Origin: Molanna angustata
Taxonomy: Eukaryota; Arthropoda; Insecta; Trichoptera; Molannidae
Direction: 5' to 3'
Length of the DNA stretch: 64,000 bases
Assembly: GCA_963576475.1 (NCBI GenBank)
Contig: OY754986.1
Span: forward strand, 8,447,031-8,511,030
The notes below the pieces were generated by a model that saw only the letters and a list, made by a program, of their open reading frames with translations, did no database searches and was not told the DNA's origin. Within the stretch, counting starts at the first letter, position 1. The number at the start of each line of letters is the position of its first letter. The position numbers and the translations under genes were made by a program. This document shows positions 57,618-64,000 of the stretch, in pieces.

Positions 57618-59335
57618 TCAACCAACATAAGCAATAGTTTTCTAAATTATTTCATTGAAACAAGTGAACAAGAAATTATCAAATTCATCAATTACTCACC
57701 CAACAAACATTGTTCCTTAGATCCGATACCAACATGGCTCTTGAAAAAATGCTCTGTTATAATAGCACCCTATCTCTGCAAACTGTTCAATTTATCATTG
57801 AGCTCTGGTGTAGTACCAACAAGTCTTAAAGAAGCAATAGTTACCCCGATTCTAAAGAAGCCAAACCTCGACCCTGATGACATTAATAACTACAGACCCA
57901 TATCCAACTTACCTTTTATCGCTAAATTACTAGAAAAAATTGTATGTCCAAGACTAAATGACTTCATTGAGACAAACGGAATGTTTACCAAACTTCAATC
58001 TGCGTATAGAAAATATCATTCAACTGAGACTGGACTTCTTCGAATATTATCTGATACGATTCTAGCTACTGAAACCGGAAATCATGTTCTATTAGCATTT
58101 CTCGACATGAGTGCAGCTTTTGATACGATTGATCACACTATTCTCACTGAAAGACTCAAAACAACTTACGGTATGCGAGAAAACACATATAAATGGTTTC
58201 AATCTTATCTCACAGGACGACACCAAACTATCAAATTCAATAACCTAAAATCATGGCCCGCTTTTGTAAAATTCGGAGTTCCCCAGGGTTCCGTGCTAGG
58301 TCCGTTACTATTTATCTTATACACAAAAGACATATTTTCAATCATTGACTCGCACACTGTTATGCGGACGATTGGCAGCTTTACTTTTATTGCACACCAG
58401 AAAATGCTCACCATCTAAAAACCACAATCTGTAAATGTATCGAAGATATCGGTGTTTGGATGTCAGCAAACAAACTTAAGCTAAACCCAACAAAGACAGA
58501 ACTACTCTGGACAGCAACACGCAAACGAAGCCATTTAATAGACACTTCCCCACTAACTTTCGAAAATTCAGATATTCTTCCTTAATCCTGTGTTAAACTT
58601 CTTGGAGTCAAAATAGATTCAAATCTAAGCTTTTCAAACCAAATTAACACAGTTACTTCTTCTGCTTTCTTTCAACTAAGACGTTTAAAGTCAATCCGAA
58701 GGAGTATCCCAATTGAAGCCATGAAATCTTTGGTAAGCGCCTCCCCGTTGTCTCCCGCTTGGATTATTGTAACGGTATATATGCGAATTTACCAAAGAAA
58801 GAAATTAATAAAATTCAGTCAGTTTTCAATGCTGCAGCCAGACTCATCACTGGAGCCTCCAAATTTTCTCACATCTCTCACCATCTTCGCAATCTACATT
58901 GGCTTAAAGTCCCCGAAAGAATTGAATATAAGCTCTGTCTCATAATCTTTAAAGCACTTCGTGGTATGGCTCCTACTTACCTCTCCGAACTGTGCATTCC
59001 GCTTTCAATAAATGACAGACAATCATCACTTCGTTCTGCTTCTTCATCCATGGTTGGGAAATTAGTTGAAATAAACAGGGTGCACACAACTAATTTCGGT
59101 GATCGTGCATTTGCTGTGCATGGCAGGACCAAATGCATGGAATAAGCTCCCACACATCCTCAGACAAACCGAAAATATTTCTTCGTTCAGGAAAAAACTC
59201 AAAACGCACCTTTTTCGCAAATCTTACCAGAGCCGAAATGATACAACGTAATCATTTTTTCAGCGCCCTTGAGGTGAGATATTCACAAAAACGGCGCTAT
59301 ATAAATTATCCAAATTTATTATTATTATTATTTAT
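57618..59335 (+). pseudogene. L2-like LINE, 5'-truncated, with frameshifts
   Basis: RT region in frame from 57618: SPNKHCSLDPIPTWLLKKCS, NNYRPISNLPFIAKLLEKIV, KLQSAYRKYHSTETGLLRIL, LDMSAAFDTIDHTIL, GVPQGSVLGPLLFILY. The frame is lost just before the catalytic box; YADDWQLY lies one frame over at about 58352. Then VKLLGVKIDSNLSFSNQI follows, and after a 2-base insertion near 58745 the C-terminal part (58759-59145) matches the minus copy at 28868-29473. The tail is (att)n. A short repeat tacttat at 57611-57617 and 59336-59342 may be the target duplication. Only the endonuclease and start are absent. Confidence 0.88.
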
Positions 59336-59342
59336 TACTTAT

Positions 59343-59884
59343 CATAGTTTAAGTCTTCTTCTTCTTCGTTAATGTAGACTTTTGTGTCAATTTTAAGTCT
59401 ATTAGTCTTATTGTGCAAAAATATAATGCACACTCTATGCAAAAATATAAAAACGAATATTATGATGTGACCAACACTAGATCTTTTCAGTACATTTGTT
59501 TAATCAATTTTTAACCACATCCCAACATCCAAAATTACTAAATTTTCAATAGGTACATATTAAAATTTATTTCGATGATAATATTTAAAAATGGGAGTTG
59601 TGGCCAAACCAATCTCTTTACAACGTTGATAAACAGTCATATTTAAAACCATTTCGCATAGTCCATGCGTGCAGAAATTTTGTATATTATACTTCATTCA
59701 CACTTTATAAAAAATAATGGGTTGTGGCCATCACTTGAACATTTTACAATCAAATTCAATCATATTTCAAACCACTTTTCATAGTCTGATTTTGCAAAAT
59801 AATTGGGTGACAATATTATAAAAACGATTGCTTTTTCCTTCACAATATTACATTCTTGGCCAACGGCGGGACATAAAAGCTAGT
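59343..59884. repeat. Tandem-unit sequence continuing after the LINE
   Basis: atgtagacttttgtgtcaat, tattagtcttattgtgca, gggagttgtggccaaacc repeat the unit at 57320-57610, with further partial units at 59650 and 59710 (gggttgtggccatcacttga). Ends ggcgggacataaaagCTAG|T near 59882, a possible second Helitron-type 3' end. Confidence 0.6.
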
Positions 59885-59990
59885 ATTCAATAATTTGTAT
59901 TTATGGGTTTATAGTTTGGTACATATTCTTCAACTATACATACTATCGCTATCGACAGTTGGATTTCATGTGTTACATGCAACTAGTATT
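59885..59990. repeat. Helitron-like 3' terminus, copy 3
   Basis: 'aataatttgtatttatgggt', tatcgctatcgacagttgga, hairpin catgtgttacatg, then caaCTAG|T (59983-59986). Matches 26360-26466 closely. Confidence 0.55.
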
Positions 59991-60229
59991 TAAAAATATG
60001 ACATAGAACATTTTGTCATTATTAGTTTAAGAACATTTAAAATAAGTTTTTTTCAATTATTTTATTTGATAATATTCACGCCTTAAATGGTAAACAATAT
60101 GTCCTATGTAAGATACAAAAGAGAAAGGCAATCGTGGTTTCACTGGATTCATGAATCCAGGCCCACGAGCACAGGCGACCAGAGTACCAGCCAGAACAGG
60201 TGAGCCACATGGGCTTGCGACCGTGTAAT

Positions 60230-60440
60230 ACTAATAATAACGGACACTTCCTTGCACCCTGTGCAAGTGGCGAGTTTATTGCCGTATGGCAATTTCTTCC
60301 AACTAACCAGTGTTTCCAGCCCAGAGAAGCAATATTTGCCTGAGAAATAAATTTAAATAAATTTATCCTCTGCTGGGAATCGAACCCAGGGCGCCCGCAC
60401 AGAAACCGAACGGCTTAACAACTGTGCCACGGCGGTCGAC
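60230..60440 (-). mobile_element. tRNA-derived SINE, second family
   Basis: The minus-strand head 'gccgccgtggcacagttgtt' ... ctgggttcgattcccagc has good A and B boxes. It is followed by a body (ggttagttggaagaaattgcc, 'caataaactcgccacttg'). The anticodon arm does not fold convincingly as a tRNA. Body sequence recurs inverted at 62197-62366. Confidence 0.65.
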
Positions 60441-60491
60441 CATGTATGCGGGATTAAGGGGCCCCTTTACGACTCAAGTTACACTCACCAC

Positions 60492-60830
60492 TCACCCATC
60501 AATCTCCGACTGATACTCCACTCCCTTGCGCAACCAAATCCAATAGGATGCAGATAGTGCTGTTTTTACCATCCTATCCAAAAGCTCCTTTATTTTACAT
60601 CTTGGGAGACCCAGGTCTTTAAAGTAGGAATATAAAGATTTTGCGGGCAGGCCTCTCGCCCCCACCTCTACAGCATACATACTTGTGCTAAAGCCATTTT
60701 GAACTGTTCTATCTACCAGTTCCTTGTACTTGTTTAGTTTGTATTGGTGGTCTTTTGGAATATTTGTGTCCCATGGAACAGTCAGCTCCATATATATAAC
60801 TCTTTTCAATGAAAGAGAGTAAATTGTCAA
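60492..60830 (-). pseudogene. LINE C-terminal (restriction-endonuclease-like) domain fragment
   Basis: A 112-residue minus-strand frame: MELTVPWDTNI, KYKELVDRTVQNGFSTSMYA, VEVGARGLPAKSLYSYFKDL, then LSASYWIWLRK and stop. The pattern (E-x-TVPW-x-x-N ... KY-x-x-L ... x-E-V-G-x-RG) resembles a PD-(D/E)XK-like segment found at the end of several LINE-type polyproteins. No RT is attached. The frame is open and starts at a methionine, but neighbours are SINE and MITE, so a retroelement remnant is more likely than a host gene. Confidence 0.45.
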
Positions 60831-60849
60831 GCCTAAGAGACGAGATGCA

Positions 60850-61205
60850 GATCTCCTTTGGAAGAATTCGTCTAAATTTATCCGTCTGAATTTCAGTATA
60901 TGAGAAATGTCAAAAAGTTGACTGCGCTTATACTGGACTGATTATGTCACACTGCGCTGATAAAATCGCTTTATCCACGGTCACCCGTTGGCTATAGACG
61001 TTTTCGTGCTCTGCCCCCCTAGACAACATGCCATTTAAGCTAAACGATATCGTGCTAAGTGATTGTAAATGTATGGAATTGGTGGCTGTGATGTCACGTG
61101 ACAGCCACCAATTCCATACATTTACTCTCGCTTAGCTCGACAACGCTTAGTTTAAATGGCATGTTGTCTAGGGGGGCTGAAACGAATCAGAATAGGACAT
61201 ATTAT
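60850..61205. mobile_element. MITE interrupted by a second MITE
   Basis: Outer family phrases gaattcgtctaaatttatcc, gagaaatgtcaaaaagttga and tatagacgttttcgtgctct lie left of 61012. The end gaaacgaatcagaataggac resumes at 61181. The uninterrupted order is seen in the next copy (61206-61367). Confidence 0.65.
61013..61179. mobile_element. Foldback MITE nested in the previous one
   Basis: 'gcccccctagacaacatgcc' at the left and its exact complement at the right, with complementarity over about 80 bp to the centre tgatgtcacgtgaca (near 61096). No coding. Confidence 0.75.
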
Positions 61206-61367
61206 GTCCAGTTCTGATTTGTCTAAATTTATCCGTTTGGATTTATAGCACATGAGAAATGTAAAAAAGTGCTTGTATTTATACAGTACTCATTACCTTT
61301 TATCCATAGTTGCCCGTTGGTTATAGACGTTTTCGTACTCTGAAACGAATCAGAATAAGACATACTA
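61206..61367. mobile_element. MITE of the 7533 family, uninterrupted copy
   Basis: tatgtccagttctgatttgt at left; gaaacgaatcagaataagac at right; interior ttatccatagttgcccgttg and tatagacgttttcgtactct. Confidence 0.65.
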
Positions 61368-62196
61368 AATACCCTTCGAGCAGTCGACTTCATGGGGACA
61401 CATGTGTCAGACCTTTATTTTGTCGTTTTGTGGATGCTGTTATTTTATGTTATTTGTTTCACTCATACTTATGTGGGATTACCGTACAACAGCCATGTGG
61501 AAAAGAGACAGCGTCATTCGTCCACTCTTATTTTGCTCAATTTTTTGTAAAAACATGTGTATTGTCTTCAACCAAACAAGTGCATTTGTTGCGTCTTGAA
61601 AGTGGTTCACAAACTTTTTGTATTAATAAAGATTAGTTAATTTAAAATAATTAATTTGTCTTTGTAGAAACAGTACATATACATCCTCATACATTCCTTA
61701 AATTAAGTATAAATGCTTGTACTATAGGTGAACGAAATCAGTCTTGGCAGGATTGAAACTCGCGATCACTGTATTACTAACGCAATGTGCTAACCGCTCT
61801 CCCACCACCCATCTAAATTTACAAATGAATCGTACTGTCGTCATTCAAATTAAAAATTGCTTTTTATCACTTTTCTCCATTATGAAAAACTTTTTCCAGC
61901 GTCAAACAAAACACAACTGCAAATTGATCATGTGGGAACAAGATGTGTCAACAATAAGACAGTAGCGCCATAGAGAAAATTATGACTATAAAATACAAAC
62001 GACATAACGTCTGAGTAGGACACCATATGTTATGGCTTGGGCGGCCATAGTTTTCTATGCCCGGGATATTGTCAGTGATTTATGACATATTTTCTATGCT
62101 CGTTGTTCTATATTGCCTCTATGTCATACAATTTTTTTTTTAATTTTATTTTTATTTTTCTCTTTTAAATGTACCAAATTAACTTCACATTGTTCG
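61368..62196. other. No gene seen; tRNA-like SINE head at 61752-61812
   Basis: Frames 61310-61636 and 61744-61965 have no known motif. On the minus strand the segment gtgggagagcggttagcaca...cgagtttcaatcctgcc (61752-61805) resembles a tRNA with A and B boxes but has mismatched stems; best read as a SINE head. Confidence 0.35.
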
Positions 62197-62366
62197 GGTT
62201 GGTTGGAAGAAATTGCCATATGGCAATAAACCTGTCTCTGCATTTGATGTACACAAAGAAGATAAATAATATATAATTATTATTTATTTACTTATCTTCT
62301 TGTACATAATATAAAAGAATATATTGCACACTGGCGGGCTAATTCCCATTAGGCAGTTTCTTCCAA
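62197..62366. repeat. Foldback made of inverted SINE-body copies
   Basis: ggttggttggaagaaattgcc (62198) and its inverted form ggcagtttcttccaaccaacc (62352) flank gtacacaaagaagataaata / tatcttcttgtacata. The outer arms match the SINE body at 60280-60310. Confidence 0.65.
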
Positions 62367-62611
62367 CCAACCATATTACAAAGTAGACAAAATTGTGTAA
62401 TGTACATCAACAAATGAGTGAAAGTGAAAATGATTATGTCTGAGATGATTTTTTGACTAAAAGCGGTTCCTTTGTCAAAAAGGCGGGGCTAAATGTGGTA
62501 CATCTGGCAACAAGTCATTCATAGTCGAACTGCTTGAATGGAGAAATATGTTGTGATAAAGAAGTATTTACTGATTTATTTTATTAATCTATTGTTTTCT
62601 TTTTGTTTTAG

Positions 62612-63914
62612 AACATAAACGAAGATTCCAACATCATAAACACTGACATACATCAGTTGAGAGCAATGACAAGTAGCAACGTTGCACCCTCAGAGTCTCC
62701 TCCAATGTTATGCGGTGAAATTGCCAACATACTATCACCAAACCTTCCCTCCAGTGACAACTGTTCAACAGCGAGAATCCCATATATGTCACCCGTCGAA
62801 AAAAAACCGACAAGTTGCAAAGTCACAGATATCGTAGATCTCGTTGTAGACGAAGCTGTTTGTATACCCAATCGAGCCATCCCCGTTGTTATCGACTTGG
62901 AAGACGATTCTACGGATAATTTGATTTCACAGGCTATCAATTTGGAAGACAAAATCATCTCAGACATAATCATTTTAGATAACGATATCACAGAGACACA
63001 GATGAAATCTGAACTCGTTCCCGCATTAAAATATAATTGCACGTTTTGCAAGATGGCTTTTTCCACTCGGTTGCTATTGAAACGACACAGAATGACGACG
63101 CACAAAAATACTTTGAAGATGTTCTATTTTAAAATAGCCTCAAACTGTAGCGTACAAATGAATAAAATAGACAAGTCTATCACGGACGACCTTTCGTGGG
63201 TGAGAATAGGAAAAAATGAAATGTTGAAATTTGTACCAAACAGTTGTTTTCATTATTTGACGAAGCCCGTTATAGATTCTTCACATTCTGTCCAAGTATT
63301 GGAAGAGCGGCCCCATTCTAAATCAGAACGTATTGACCAAGTAAACGACGAGTGGACTAATTTTGATCCTGTATCAGATTCGAAAAGTATCATTCAAGGC
63401 TCAAAGAAGATGAAACATTTTGATACTGTATCAGATTCAGATCGTAATGTTCAAGGACCTGAGAAGAGGACACATTTTGATCATGTATCAGATTCAGAAT
63501 GTATTGTTCAAGGACCTGAGAAGACAAGACATTTTGATCCTGTACCAGATTTGGAACATATCGTTCAAAGATCCGAAAAGGGGACACATTTTGATCCTGT
63601 ATCAGATTCGGAACATATTGTTCATGGACCGGAGAAGAGGACACATTCTTATCCTGTACCAGATTCGGAACATATTGTTCAAGGATCCGATAAGAGTACA
63701 CATTTTGATCCAATATCAGATTCGGAACGTATTGTTCAAGGACCGGTGAAAAATTATGACTTACCCGTTATTACGATGAACAAAGATGCCCCACTTAAAA
63801 TGAAAATATCAATAAGAAAGAGTGTGGATTCCTCTATACCACCTCATGGATCAGCTTCAAACAAAACGTCTCAAAGTAATACCGTCACTCCAGATGTCAA
63901 TGTGAATAATTCAG
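62612..63914 (+). CDS. ZAD zinc-finger protein, exon 3 (SIM-like cluster, C2H2 finger, 19-residue repeats)
   Basis: Acceptor ttttgttttag ends at 62611. The frame opens in phase 0 with AACATAAAC (NINEDSN), matching the phase of exon 2. Near the start are three hydrophobic-acidic motifs, IVDLVVDE, VVIDLEDDS and IIILDND (62827-62990), that fit SUMO-interaction motifs. One C2H2 finger follows: C-x2-C-x12-H-x4-H (CTFCKMAFSTRLLLKRHRMT, 63038-63103). After about 85 residues come seven repeats of 19 residues (63359-63757; consensus HFDPVSDSEHIVQGPEKRT). The frame stops at TGA 63923, but cag|gtttgt at 63914/63915 could be a donor and no polyadenylation signal is seen to 64000. More exons with further fingers are therefore likely beyond the window. 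Confidence 0.72.
63359..63757 (+). repeat. Coding minisatellite, seven 57-bp units
   Basis: Units begin at 63359, 63416, 63473, 63530, 63587, 63644 and 63701, exactly 57 bases apart, with no frame break. Conserved in each: a phenylalanine or tyrosine, PV-DS, IVQG and a basic residue near the end. DNA similarity is high, so the expansion looks recent. Confidence 0.9.
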
Positions 63915-64000
63915 GTTTGTATTGATTTATCTCTCAATCAATTTGTAATTCTCTTGTATCAACATATACCTATGCTGTAGGATATTTTGTCATATTGACA

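Noticed and set aside
63915..63925. TGA at 63923 as the natural end of the zinc-finger protein
   Set aside because: Possible, but a donor-like cag|gtttgt lies just before it, only one finger has been encoded so far, and no polyadenylation signal follows within the window.

Overview
The window looks like insect nuclear DNA, most likely from a moth or butterfly. It is A+T rich, and its mobile-element content (BEL/Pao, I-like, CR1/L2-like and RTE-like LINEs, Penelope-like elements, Tc1, hAT, Helitron-like repeats, tRNA-derived SINEs, many foldback MITEs) suits a lepidopteran. The species cannot be named from sequence alone. There are no bacterial operons and no CRISPR arrays.

Only one convincing host gene is visible, on the + strand and spread over at least 46 kb. 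It encodes a ZAD (zinc-finger associated domain) type zinc-finger protein. Exon 1 (18034-18214) holds the first half of the ZAD, exon 2 (28636-28773) the second half. Exon 3 (62612 to about 63914) holds three SUMO-interaction-like motifs, one C2H2 finger and seven 19-residue repeats. All three join in phase 0. The gene probably continues past the right edge. Almost everything between the exons is repeat DNA.

Layout. 0-6 kb: Tc1 fragment, foldback, SINE, then a Penelope-like cluster with four long (AT)n arrays and a 365-bp near-perfect palindrome. 6-18 kb: LINE tails, foldback MITEs, a 2.5-kb element that looks like the parent of one MITE family, and an 18-bp minisatellite split by a hAT-like MITE. 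18-25.3 kb: exon 1, a 30-bp minisatellite, and inside it a nearly intact BEL/Pao element (264-bp LTRs, 5-bp target duplication, one in-frame stop). 25.4-33.5 kb: Helitron-like repeat with a nested LINE, TTAA-flanked foldback, exon 2, several LINE fragments, a 33-bp minisatellite. 33.5-42.5 kb: a CR1/L2-like LINE split by a 5.37-kb I-like LINE with a 15-bp target duplication; the 3' end of the split LINE has become a 14-copy, 135-bp tandem array. 43-49 kb: SINE, a hAT element nested in a Helitron-like 3' end and carrying a hammerhead-ribozyme-like motif, then a Tc1 element. 49-60 kb: RTE fragments, dispersed repeats, tandem arrays interrupted by an L2-like LINE. 60-64 kb: SINE, nested MITEs, exon 3.

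The most unusual items are the hammerhead-like RNA motif in the hAT element (46120-46158), the inverted Penelope termini bounded by (AT)n arrays, the tandem array born inside a reverse-transcriptase reading frame, and the host gene's coding minisatellite with its SUMO-interaction-like cluster. All assignments come from reading the sequence; no searches were run.
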